A stretch of DNA of 64,000 bases. Source: Larus michahellis. Taxonomy: Eukaryota; Chordata; Aves; Charadriiformes; Laridae. A program made the translations under genes and the position numbers. Every line of letters starts with the position of its first letter. Positions within the stretch are counted from its first letter, which is position 1. Below are positions 1 to 11,300 of this stretch, piece after piece. The DNA lies in NCBI RefSeq assembly GCF_964199755.1, contig NC_133896.1, forward strand, positions 103,446,301 to 103,510,300. The letters run 5' to 3'. The notes under the pieces were generated by a model. It saw only the letters and a program-made list of their open reading frames with translations, was not told where the DNA came from and did not search any database.

Positions 1-2100
1 GGATAAGTTTATTTTAAGCTGTATAGTCCGCAGCTCTCTGGAGTTCCCTCTGAAATCCCCTCAACTATAGTGAGGGCAGGTGAGCACAGGAGACTTGCTA
101 ACACATTTTTCTCATGAAAAGAAAAATGTCAGTCTCAAACAATAAGTAGTAGGCTAGTTGCTGGAGACTTGGCCTGCTTTAGAGAGAACCCAAGGTTGGC
201 AGAGGGAAAGTTAAGTGACTTGAGACCTACTCGTCAGTCCTAGGAGACAGCAGAAAATGTTGAAAAAAGGAAGTAGTTGAGCTTGGGCTTTGGTTTGTTA
301 GTTGGCAGAGGAAGGGCACCACTAAATGAAGCATGGTGGTGGAGAAGATGTCTCCAAGGACAGCTGTACCCATCTGGACGGGCCACTGCCCTGACCCCCA
401 GCCTCCAGCAACAGGTTAGTTCTGATTTTGTCGGGGGGAGGAAATCAGGCACTTTCTTTTTTCGCAGGTCAAAAAGCGCTGCTTTATGCGCTGTGGTACT
501 GAGAGCAGTGGAACAGGCACAACTAACACACAGGTGAGCCTGGGATGACTCTGGAAAGGGGTAAACACCACCCCATTCCTTTGGAATGGTTTAATAACAG
601 TGCTTCAAACTCTCCCATGCATTTGTGTCTTAAGACAGGGGTTCTGGATTTAAGTGGGCAAGTAATGTATGGGCATCTTTGCCAAGTAACATCAGACTGT
701 GCCAAGTCTGATATTTTTCGCATGAGTAATGATGATTTAAAAAAGGAGACCTTTTAGGGCCTTGCAAGAGAAATATTACAATTGGTAAAAATGACACCTG
801 AAAACATGTGTCTGCATGTGTGTGAAAGTAGCTGAAGAAACAGCAAATGGCAGACACTGAAGGTCCTGTATTGATTGCAAAGGATGCTGATTCTAATTAA
901 TCAAACTGAGAAATAGGTTGTTTCTGCCAAGCCTGGGACAAGCCTGATAAAACTACAACAGAGACAACTTGTCAGTGGAAGATCCTGTAGTCCAACAACA
1001 GGAAGATGGCAGCGAGAATGCCCTGTATCACTCATGCTGTCCCTTTTCCTCTCAGCCCAACAGGAAGGTAGCAGCAAAAGCAAAAGACCACTCCCAATGA
1101 TGTGAAAGACATATCTCAAAATCAGGTTCTCATCACCAGTGAAGAGGAATCCAGAAGATCCTGTCCAGACTGCTTGAAAGCTTGAAGCATGAAACTGGGC
1201 ATAAAATCAACTCTTCTAGAGATTTTGTATAATAAAATGACCTTCCCGTTCCATAAGATCTTCCACGGAATTTTTTATGCTGATTTCCTACAGCCTAACA
1301 TCATAAAAAAAGGTAGGGTTTTTTTTTTCTGGACTGAGGATCCAGAAAAGAGGTAGAGTCTTGGCCTAGTACTCAAAATCTTATTGCTGAGCACTGCTGA
1401 GCCAGTGACCTGCAGTTAGTTATTACAGTTTGTGGTAATTACGGAAAAAAAAAACTAAAACAAAACAATTACTAGGTTGAGGAAAACCTTGGTACATTTG
1501 TCCTGCAACTTCCAGTGAAGCCTTACAATAAAGAAGTTCAAGAAATCGATCAGGTCTGAAAAAAAATCCAAATACTTTCTGGAACGCTAAGTATTCACAG
1601 TCCAGTATCTGGATGGTGAGTGTCACAGCTCTTGGCCATTATTACACATTTATTATTACTGCTGATGCTGCTGCTGTTATTATTACTATACTCTGTGCCT
1701 GCCGTTGGATTCTAGTTTTAGTGATTTATGATAGCACGGAAGTCTTCAATAAAGATTCGCTCTTGATGTGACTATCAGTACGCTTGAACTGAAACAGGAG
1801 ATAGAACACGCTCTTAACATACAAGCAATTTGCTCCGTTGCATGCTGGAATGCAGCCCAAAACTTCTTAGAAGGCAGTTCAGGTTTATGCTGCTGGTTTT
1901 CACAAGCTCATCTGCCCTGGAGAGCTGAGAGAACTAATTACTGACAGCCTTGTATTACTGAAACCTCACGGTGTCCCAGGGGTTTACCCCGTTCTTACTT
2001 TAAGAAAGTGATGGGCTTTGGCTTGTTTTGTTTGGTGTTTGGTTTTTTTTAATTATTTTTATTTTCTTCAAAGAACAATTTGTTAATTTGGTTGATATTA
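1..2100. other. Upstream flank of CD200, no confirmed gene
   Basis: AT-rich non-coding DNA upstream of the CD200 CpG island. No recognisable protein domain or repeat family was found. The only structure that stands out is a pair of exon-like segments between about 307 and 533, described separately as a finding. In mammals the gene upstream of CD200 is SLC9C1 on the opposite strand. I saw no minus-strand reading frame here that I could assign to it. Confidence 0.5.
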
Positions 2101-2109
2101 ATAATCCTT

Positions 2110-2720
2110 GATGGAAAGAGACGCGGGGAGGGGGGGAAGCCGTTGAGGAAACCCTTCGCAGCCGGTTCCAGGGCTAAGAGTGGGCTGGCAGATAATTACG
2201 GTGCGTTCACAGACGATTAATCAGGCGTCAGGGCATGAGCTCGGGTACTGCCGGTCGCTGCCCTCCCTGTACCAAAACCCGTAGCCGCCTCCCGGGGCGG
2301 CGGGTCCCTGCCTATCGGGCGAGCGAACGGGCGGAGTCCACCGCCGCCTGCGGGCGGCACTCGCCCCGGCGGCTACCGCGGACGGGACGGGCGGCGGCGA
2401 GGTTGTGGGGACGGCCGGGGCGCTGTCGCTTCCCGAGATTCGTTTTGTCCTTCCCTCCTTGCTTCCAGGATCTTGGCAGCACCCGTGCCCGGTGACCCAC
2501 CGCCGGGGAAGGTGGGGCCGCCGCCCCGGAAAGCGGATAGGAGCAGCTGCTGGGTGTTGCAGCCCGTCCCCGAGCCTTCCCCCCGCCTTTTCTAACCGGG
2601 AAGGACCCCCCCCCCCGTCCCGGGCCCCGAGGTGACGGATTTACGCAGTAGTTGCCTCACGAAGCTTGCGTGACATCAGAAATCAGCGCCGGCGAGTGGC
2701 GCCCGGTGCTTATTGGGCTT
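2110..2720 (+). promoter_or_regulatory. CD200: CpG island and probable CD200 promoter
   Basis: Base composition shifts sharply to GC- and CpG-rich sequence, densest at about 2230-2640, against an AT-rich background on both sides. A C-run lies near 2608. At the downstream edge are a reversed CCAAT box (ATTGG, 2712-2716) and a TATA-like TTTATAC (2719-2725), which would place a start site near 2750. The island lies 1.6 kb upstream of the CD200 leader exon on the same strand, so assigning it to CD200 is an inference from position and these boxes. A head-to-head transcript on the minus strand could share it. Confidence 0.7.
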
Positions 2721-2749
2721 TATACAACTTTTCAAAAGTTGGAGAAGTT

Positions 2750-2834
2750 TCACAGAAGATCGCTAAGGACAAGTGGATCCAGCCCAGGGGTACAGTCGGT
2801 GGCCCAGGAGACCTCTGAGGTGCGGTTTGGGAAG
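2750..2834 (+). other. CD200: Candidate CD200 first exon (5'UTR)
   Basis: The segment between the TATA-like box and a splice donor GAAG|GTACGG (GT at 2835-2836) is a plausible non-coding first exon. It would splice to the acceptor at 4329/4330 just before the leader ATG. The start is estimated from the TATA-like box. A second possible donor, GAG|GTGCGG, lies 15 bases upstream. Neither choice alters the protein if translation starts at 4356. Confidence 0.45.
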
Positions 2835-4329
2835 GTACGGCACAGTGAAGGCTTTGCTCTTTAGTTGCTCTAGTCTTACAAGCTTTTTTTCTTTTTATTT
2901 TTTTCCTTTTTTTTTTCTTCTTCTTTGTCTTTCTTTATTTTCCCCTCTAATACGCTAAATTGGGTTTATGACCTAAAGGGACTTTTTCTGTGGCCAGTAT
3001 AGCTATGCAGTAGCCTATTTCTTCTCTGGGTGAAATCTGTATGAAATCTTGTAGCTACAGTGGGTGTTAAGGACTTTAACAGCATTAAAGCAGTGAGATA
3101 GAAGGCTGTTATTGAAAGCAGTGCTTTCCCGCAGGTATGGCCCATCCTTCTCTGGTTTATACATACTTCTATAACTCAAAATTTCTCCCTTACTAGCTAT
3201 GCTGGCCCTTGATTTTTGCATGTTTTTAGGAATATCTATCTGAATTTCTTAGAGCCCTACTCAAGTATCTGGCTATACTGTATGAGCTGACAAATTCATT
3301 ATTCACTGGGCTTGTTGACAATGGATTACTGTTTCTTGATTTTACACATAAGAATCTGGTCTGTATTCATGCTTGGTAACTGCGGAGTTGTATCAGGAGT
3401 TGTTTTAGCACAGCATGCTTAAAACTTAAGGGCCGGCTACTGGTTGTGTGCATATGCGTTGTGTGCACAAGCTTGATAGGAATTTGTTTCTTACATAGCT
3501 TTTTATTTTCTCCCTCTAATTAATTTATTTATTCATCAGCCCTCCTTTTTTAAGCTGTATGATAACACAGAAAATGCTTTACAGTTGATTCTCTCTTCTA
3601 TTTTTTTGCATGTTGTGAAAGCCTTTAAAAAGTTAGGCTTTGCATATGCTCTTGACAGAAGACACTCCCAACAAGCATCAGCTAGTTGTGCAGACGTTGG
3701 CAAAAAACCTCAGGTGTAGGTGATGTGCGTTACAGACATATTTTATGCGAAATAATGTTTCCACGTAAATATGACACTATCTTCAGTTCCAGGGAGGTCA
3801 ACAATTCAGTTGTGTTGTGGTAATATTAACTGATGGAGGGAACAGGAAGCAGGCCTAAAGCTGTTTACTAGGGAAGGCAGCAACACAACTCTGTTTTTGC
3901 CCTTTTCCCACCTTGGAAATATATTTGTATGCAGCATATGCAGTATGCCCCAAATCTTCCCCAATTCATGCAGTTTTGGACAGACGGGGAGTCCTGAAGT
4001 CCTTGGAGAAGTTGCTTTCAAATTGTCCCTTGATCTTGCAAGCTAACGGCACCTCTCTCCCAAGTGCCGCAGCTAGTCCTGGACAACCAGTACCTCACAA
4101 TTCTGGTGGATTAATGCCTTTCTAAATTCCATCCTGCAACGTTTTCTCCACCTTGACCAGAGCACTTTCTGTGTTGTATAATGAGACCCATCAGAACTCA
4201 CCGTCTGTCCCCAGAACTATGGTTTTTTTTTCACATGACAAAGCTACCGTTAATGTTTGCACCCCAGGGATGTGATGCCACCAGAAGGTGATGTTACTAA
4301 GTCATGCATCTCTTCTTATCTTTCTTCAG

Positions 4330-4413
4330 GTGAAGCAGATTTTTTCCCTTCCAAAATGACTTTCCGAGCTCTGGTTTTGTGCCTGGCTTGTGCTGGGCTT
4401 GCAGAGGCAAATG
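4330..4413 (+). CDS. CD200: CD200 leader exon (signal peptide)
   Basis: The acceptor TTTCTTCAG ends at 4329 and the donor GCAAATG|GTAAGT follows 4413. ATG at 4356-4358 opens MTFRALVLCLACAGLAEAN, with a basic residue, a hydrophobic core rich in Leu, Ala and Cys, and a small-residue end typical of signal-peptidase sites. The exon ends in phase 1 (last base G). The reading frame stays open upstream to about 4257 but that part lies in the intron before the acceptor, so the ATG at 4356 is the likely start. Confidence 0.87.
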
Positions 4414-7400
4414 GTAAGTTGAATTTCCTGAAATCTGCATGAAAATTGTTGGGGAACTGGTTTCTGATTCCTGAGGCTTCAGCAGTCAGAGTAAGAGGCA
4501 AAAACAGGTGAAATACAGATTGCTTGTGCCATTTGACATAGTTAGACAGCTGAGGCATAGATATGGAGCTGGCAGATGTGACACAAGACCTCCTGGAGCG
4601 GCATTCGGAGATGGGAGGGACATGCAGCATCCCATATCTAGAATGACACTGGACACCATTGTTCCCCTGAGTTCACAACATCTCATAGTGGATCCTTCCT
4701 GCAGGACCAAATCTCTCTTTTTTTCCTTTCCCTCCCTCTCGAATGCTCTGCATACACTGAAGCTATGTAGTCCAGAAATTCTCTCTAGTTCTTCGAGAAT
4801 GGCTTGGCATGCACTTCCCTTGTGCATTTAATATTCCTCTAGCTTTTAGGAAACAAAAACTGAGTCTTTGCTGAGAATGGGAAGCCATGAGGTGATTTAA
4901 TAAAACTGAAGTGGGAATTCTGCAGGGATGGGTACTGAAATTGAGTGCGTCTTTTTACTTTGAATAGTTTAGAAGAAAGCCAGAGCCTCAGCCAATGTAA
5001 ATCAACATAACGTCATTGATTTCTAGCAGGAGGTGGCGGAAGGACTTTTCGGTGGGGGAAAACCATAGAAACAAGATGTAATTGATGGAATTGTTGTGTC
5101 TGTGGGTAATCTAGGCTTTAGAATCAGCGTTAGGCTTCTGAGTGTGTGATATATCTGCCCATTTCACTATTTCATATCACCACAGTCATTCCACAGGCGG
5201 AACACAGAAACGTGACGGTGGGCAACAACGTGACTCTCGGCTGTACCCTGACAGAATCCAAGGATGTTGTGCAAGTGACATGGCAAAAGGACTCTGAAAA
5301 ATCACACAATAATATAGCTACGTACAGTACCCTAAAAGGATTAAAGATTCATGAGCCCTATCAAGACCGAATGAATTTCACGAGTCTGGTACTCAATGAG
5401 ACAAACATCACTTTTTGGGACACTAGAATGGACGATTCAGGGTGCTACACGTGTCTCTTCAATACTTTCCCTTTCGGCTCCATCTCAGGACGTACCTGCC
5501 TGACTGTGTTTGGTGAGGTTCTCTGCAGGGGTATGCCTGTAGTGGGAAAAGAGGTGTTTTCTCACTCCCAGCATTTTCTTGAGCAGACTCGGGAGCGGCA
5601 GTGGTAGGAGCATCCCTCAGTGGAACATGGTGTAGAAACAGAGTGTTACTGCTGTAAGCAAGACTCTGTGGTGTCATATTTGAGCCAGTTGTGGTGGCTT
5701 TGGCTCTGGGCTGTCCTCGTTCATTATTCTGAGTAGCAGGTAAAAAGCAAGGAGGGGGATAATTGTTTGTAATCCCCTGAGCAATCCCAGCTGGAACTTG
5801 GGCAAACCAACATTGCCGGTTTCCTCTTGGTGCTGGGTACAACCCCAGTGCTGTGAGCTGCTGTGCCGAGCCCTACCACTGATAGGGAATTGGCAGATAG
5901 GAGAGCAGCATGGACCGAGAAATGGTTTAACTGTAACAGACTGTTTTAAAACCCGGGATTTCAGGTTGGGGTATATAACTTCAGTATAAGGGAAGGAGTA
6001 TTGATTCACCGGGGGGGAGACTTGACCCAATGAACTCTTCTTGCATTCCTGTGCCGTGGGGCTCAGTGTGAATCCAGTAAGCTTTGCTCTGATTGATAAT
6101 GGTAAAATTGTTGTTACTAATTATGACTCGGTGCTCATTGTGGTGATGGATTGTCTCATTTGTGTGTTGGAAGGTCTCAATGCATCTGTCCATTACAACA
6201 TTTCCGAAGGTCATTTGATTGCCACCTGTAATGCTGTTGGCTTCCCAGAGCCCACCATCACCTGGAACAACTTATTCAATTCTACTCCTACACAGGAGAC
6301 AGTCAGGCACACCAATGGGATGGTGTCCATCACCAGTAAGCTGGAGATCTACAACACTCAGAGCATCGGTGCACAGGGTTTGACCTGCAGAGTAAGCAAC
6401 ACAAATGAAAAAATGGAATTGCCTGTGAAAATGAAAAGAGGTAGGTGAACAATACAAGCTATTTGGCAGTGTTTTCCTGGCCTTTGTGTTTTGCAATAGC
6501 ATGTTTGCATAGAACGGGAATGAAATGTGTGTGTGCCAAGTGAGAAGAAAGGAAATCCTACTTTGCTTTCATTGCCATCTTTGAGATGATAACATATGGG
6601 AGTCCTGCCCAAGAGGAAAAAAAGCCAAACTAGTCAGCTAGGGAGCTATGGGTTTTTACAGGCACTATGCATTTTGCCACAGGTTGAACTTCAGTTTTCA
6701 CACAGGCTTTCACAGTTTCTTTGACAATCCAAAGGTAGATATAAATATTTGTCACATGATATCTATCTAGATGAAGTAAAAACTGTGGGTCACCTAATGA
6801 ACACTGAAGTGGAAGTTGTGAAATTAGTAACAAACTATCTCTGAACAGCAATTGACCAAATGTTTCAGTTAAACTTACTACCTCTGTTGGTGCAGTTAAC
6901 CTGTATATTATGTTTTAGTTTCTGTGACATTTTGCTAAGACACATGTGTAATGGTTAGGGAGGAATAGTATTTTCAGGCAGACAAGAAGGTGATCAGTTG
7001 AAGATACTTACATTGATTTTATGGGGAAATCTTAAATACGTCAGTGTAACATCTGAATATCTTGTAGTGCTAATTTAATTTCTTCCAACATTCTGTTCTT
7101 CTGGAGGGACTTTCACCCCAGTCCTGTAGATGAGAAACAGAAATATTAAAAGCTGAGGTACCATTCTCAGTTCGCACAGGAACATTGACTTAGGTGATTT
7201 AAAATTCATGTCTCCAAATCCAGAGCCTTAAAAGGAAGACCACTTGGAAATTAGAAAGACAGGAAAAGCAGCTTGGGATTGTGGGTTAATTCTCAAATTA
7301 TGTGCTCAAGAAGTGGTTGTTACAGGAATAGTAGTAAAGAGTAAGACCTGACTTCTAATATCTTCTCTGTAAAAGTTCAAAAGCAAACTTTTTCTTAATT

Positions 7401-8391
7401 CTGAGTGATACTAACTTAAAAAGCATAATAAATCCTTTTTTCCTGTCTCAAATGCAATATTCTTTTGTTTTGGCCTTTTAAAAAGGAAAAGTGTATCTCA
7501 GAAAGCAGGGAACTAAGACCATTGTTATTCCTTGCTAGGAGAATGAAAAATCAGCTAATGGCTTGTTGTTTTAACAGCCTTATATTTTAGAGAAATTCAA
7601 ATGAATAGTTCAACCTAGGTTTTTTAAAAGACGTGATAGTTTTGGCTTGATTCAAATAAATTTTAATTCATAAAGTTTTCCAGCTAGCATCAGTGAGCAT
7701 TGAAACGAGCCTTCGTGTTACCATTTTGATTAGTGGCAGTCAAATGAAGTGGCTAATACCTAATACCAGGGAGGGACATTTACGCTCAGATGTTGAGTAG
7801 AGCTACTTGCAGGCATCAAAACATAGCCTGTCTGCTCTTCTGAAAGTTAATTGAGCCTTCATGACAGTGGTAAGTGTTTAACAGTAAAAGGAATAACTCT
7901 TACTTTACAAACAAAAACCTCAAATTCTGGACGAACAAAAAAACTCTTCAGAAAGTGTCAACACTTGTATAAAGTTCTGCTTATGTAGACATGCCAACTA
8001 CTGTATCAGGTATGGGAATGAGTTTTCTTTGCTGTGGATGAACATGAGCACATCTTCTCTCCACAAAGCATTTTCTGTGGGCAAGTAGGTTCATCTTTGA
8101 AGATACACACGCTCACTCTCTCTTTTGAGCAATTGCTGCTTTCATGTAGCTTAGCAATAACTTTCACCATCTCAATGAGGACCACTGTCATTAATCAGAT
8201 GTCCTCTTGGCTCTTTTTGCTCTTTTTTTCCTATATAAATTAGTTCAGTTTGGTGTATTTTTTGTTGGTTTGTTTTTACAGAAGAAGGATCCTCGTTGCT
8301 TTGGCTGATGATTATTGTGGGGATTTTAATTGTCATCATAGCTCTGACTGTCACGCTGTGTTGGAAGAAGAGGATGTGCAGGAGGAGTTGA
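4330..8391 (+). CDS. CD200: CD200 (OX-2) membrane glycoprotein, spliced
   Basis: Type I membrane glycoprotein of the Ig superfamily; in mammals it binds CD200R on myeloid cells and delivers an inhibitory signal. Coding exons are 4356-4413 (leader), 5186-5512 (V-type Ig), 6174-6440 (C2-type Ig) and 8282-8391 (membrane segment and stop). All junctions have GT/AG borders and phase 1, and the sum is 762 nt, giving 253 residues. Family hallmarks are the cysteine pair in the V domain with the GCYTCLFNTF block and SGRTCLTV strand, two Ig domains, one membrane helix and about eight potential N-glycosylation sites. The cytoplasmic end is only about eight residues, shorter than the mammalian tail of roughly 20. 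Its identity is supported by BTLA lying downstream in convergent orientation, as in mammals. Confidence 0.93.
5186..5512 (+). CDS. CD200: CD200 exon: N-terminal V-type Ig domain
   Basis: A 327-nt phase 1-1 exon. The acceptor CACCACAG ends at 5185; the nearby CCACAG at 5191-5196 would break the frame and is rejected. The donor TTTG|GTGAGG follows 5512. The exon encodes one Ig V-like domain: first cysteine in the LGCTL strand, the VTWQK core tryptophan, an F-strand with DSGCYTC and a G-strand with RTCLTVF. The extra cysteines near the F and G strands match the CD200 pattern. Five N-X-S/T sites are visible. In mammals this domain contacts CD200R. Reading runs about 95 bases into the intron before a stop, which has no coding significance. 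Confidence 0.93.
6174..6440 (+). CDS. CD200: CD200 exon: membrane-proximal C2-type Ig domain
   Basis: A 267-nt phase 1-1 exon between the acceptor TTGGAAG (ending 6173, with a weak pyrimidine tract) and the donor AAAAGAG|GTAGGT after 6440. It encodes a C2-set domain with LIATC in the B strand, a PEPTITW core tryptophan and GLTCRV in the F strand. Three potential N-glycosylation sites occur (NAS, NIS, NST). The domain ends in a short basic linker ahead of the membrane exon. The weak acceptor is the least certain border of the gene but phase and domain edge agree with it. Confidence 0.9.
8282..8391 (+). CDS. CD200: CD200 exon: transmembrane helix and very short tail
   Basis: The acceptor TTTTTACAG ends at 8281. 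The exon reads a short acidic stalk, a hydrophobic run of about 24 residues (LLWLMIIVGILIVIIALTVT), then LCW and a basic stop-transfer stretch KKRMCRRS before TGA at 8389-8391. A donor AAGTG|GTGAGT follows at 8396, so the stop lies four bases inside the exon and the transcript should splice on to a non-coding last exon. In mammals the cytoplasmic tail is longer. Two cysteines near the inner membrane face are possible palmitoylation sites (inference). Confidence 0.9.
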
Positions 8392-8395
8392 AGTG

Positions 8396-11300
8396 GTGAG
8401 TCACTGATGCATGGAAACCAATGGGTTTTGTAGAACCCATAATAAGGTCTGGTCATCTGCAGAGAAGAATGAGACACTGTTGAGGTACCATTAGGAGGTA
8501 TGAGACTGTCATATTGGACGAGTAGACTTTATAATAATATGTTTACAGCTATTAGAGGTTGCCTCAGTTGCATGTTATTTTACGAGCTGTTTTCCCACTG
8601 CTACTGCCGAGGGACAATGCAGGAGTATAAACTCTGAGGGGAGGATCCGAGCAGAGCAGGACGTGCTGCTCGTGGTTTGCTTTAAGGCAGAAGTCTTACC
8701 AGAAGCAATGCCCTGGTCTTCCACATTTTCATGGAGGGCCACAAAACTGTCCAGTGTAAGTATGCTGAAAGAATTTTTGGCAAAAGAGGTGTGTTGGAGA
8801 GAAACCCACTTATGCACACTGACATGATGTCAAGGGTATGGCTTTCTTCTGTCTTTGTATTTTTAAGACAAACCATGTAATAGGATGGAGAAGCACACTC
8901 AAACTTGGCATGTGAGCCTGCTTACTAATGATGAGTTAAAGAGAAAGTGCAGTCAGTGTAATGTCCTTGTATGTGTGATGACCTGATCACAGATCAACTC
9001 AACTTTCTAGTCTTAATTACTAACAACAGAATGAAAGGAAAAAATTAGAGGAGGCGGGAGGCCTTAGGCTCCAGAAAATGCAGAAAATTGGTGGTTGTTG
9101 GTAGTTTCACTCTTGTTTAACTAGATCAAAATGCTGTGTCTGGCTTTAAATTCTACTGATATGTTCAGAAACACCAGCACACATTAACTCAGTTCCTGAT
9201 ATTTAGATACTTGCTTCATGATGATAATGTGATGTAAGGTAGGGAAGTGTTTCCAGGAATTGTTAACTTATACCTACAGCATCTACTGTTACGAGAGGCT
9301 GATCTAGTAAATCTGCTACTGCCAGAGATGCAAAATTCTTCACTGAAAGAGAAATAAACACTTATTACACCCCAGATATAACTTCTTAATTGTAAAGCAT
9401 ATACGAGCTTTCCATTGATCCTATAAGCAATTCAGAAGAGAAAATTTCTGTTGCATTTTTAGACCAACCTGGAAGTTAAAGGGCAAGGAGCTGGTCCTTT
9501 ATGTTTTTTAAAGGATCAGAAGAAAAAGGTGAAATGCTCAAAAGAAAGACGTGTATCTTCATTCTTGAACAACCGTTCCAAACACAAATGAGCTTATACT
9601 AAGTAGACCTTGAAGGAGGGACCTTGAGGGAGAGGTCTGGGATCACCCGCTAGAGCAGATCAGAGAGTGAACAGGCACTGAAAAGTGTAGGTGCGGCCTT
9701 GCAGTGTTTCAAAGGCTCTTCATTGCATCATGCCAGATGAGGAGAACGACACAGGGATGCTGTGACTGCACTGGTGCCTGGAGCAGGAGCAGGGTCGGTC
9801 AGTGAAACATTGCTTGGCAAGTACTAGGTTGTTCATGTTTAGACTGGGCTGAGGATGTTAACATACCTCCTGGTGTGATTCTGGCCCTTGGATAATAGCG
9901 GTTCCCCAGGCAGTGCCTGCACGTGGTTCCAGCAATAGCTTATGACAGGACCATCCCCAGCAGGCAGTGTGGTTAGCTTCACAGTGGGTTTCCTATGCCC
10001 TACTCCATCTGCTAAGCATGAGGCTTGGAACCCTCAAGCCGTTTCACACATCCTTGTGCCACATCGTGGATCGTACAAGACATGATTTCTTGCTGTGGAG
10101 ACGCTGCTCTGATGCACAACAACAGAGCCAACACGTTACTTCGGAAACTTGGAATAGAGCCCCCTCCCCTCCCCTTGTAAGAAAAGCATAAGACACAGAA
10201 AAGCATAATATGTTTAAACTGAAAGCACTGTGCCCCTTCTCCCATAGCTAATGGCTCAGAGCTTGAAGCCCCCATGTGTCATCAGGAGAAGTGGGGTCTC
10301 ACGCCTTGCTGCCTGGGAGGGCGTCTGGATTTCTGGCCTCATGCGTGTGCTGGTGTGTCACAGGCTCGAGACTTCATGTAAATACCTGTTCAGTGGGGCA
10401 AAGAGGGTAAATTAGACAAACAGTGTGTAGCAGTGGGTGTAAGTTCATTGTATTAGAGTTTATCAACAAAAGGAGGATTTGAGGGACTTCAATTGTTAGT
10501 GTTCCTTCCCATTTATCGTAGGTTTTGATGAACTGTGGCGCCAGGATGTGACTTCTGCAGTGGGCTTGTAAGTTGTTCAGTCTCTCTTCTTTTAATGTAG
10601 TCTAGTTTTTATCAGTCCTAGTCTGTAGCTTTTCAGTTGCATTTTAGTCTTGAGTTTTGAAAATGTAATACGCTGACCTGGATCCTTTTTGCATAAAGGC
10701 AGCATTACTTTATCCAGAGTAATTTTGAACAGCTGATCTTATTCCTTCAGACCGTGACAGCTTAGGGAAATGTGTAGTCTATCTTCCTAATGTACATCTG
10801 TTTCCCAGAAGGCCTCATTAATTAGTTTGTTGTAAAACTCCAGTACTGGTGCAGTTTGATCATTCTGTCACCATCTGATTGTGTGGAGGGTTTTTAAATT
10901 TTTTTTCTGCTGTCAATTGCTGGAAGTTACTTACAATTTATCAAGAATACCTGGGAGCTACAGTAATTTTTAACGCTATGTTTAAAGTGCATTACCACTC
11001 CGCAAATACCACATTGTAATGAGGAAATCCCCTACGCATCCTTAGCTCCCCTCTGAGCAGCACACTGTGGACCCTAGTCTGGTTTCGCAGTGACTTGTTT
11101 TTTCCCCGATGGTCTGTAAAATTTGTTTATGCTTTTTAAAGCATTGGTTGCAGTTGATTCACCCGAAAGAGAATAACATCTTGCAGAAAGCCCTTTTCTG
11201 GTTTTATTCTCTATTATCTGCAGATTGTGTTGGAACAAGGAGCAGCTCCTACGTACATATTTCAGGACGGGCTTTTTGTAACAGCACAATAGAGAGCTAA

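Larger units (their letters stand above)
2835..8281 (+). other. CD200: CD200 introns 1-4
   Basis: Non-exonic parts of this span are introns at 2835-4329, 4414-5185, 5513-6173 and 6441-8281. The first contains a T/C-rich tract at about 2884-2945. No repeat family, RNA gene or further exon was recognised. The open frame on the opposite strand of the 4.3-4.8 kb region is not supported by any domain. Confidence 0.55.

Noticed and set aside
5191-5196. Alternative acceptor CCACAG for the CD200 V exon
   Set aside because: It would shift the frame relative to the phase-1 leader exon.
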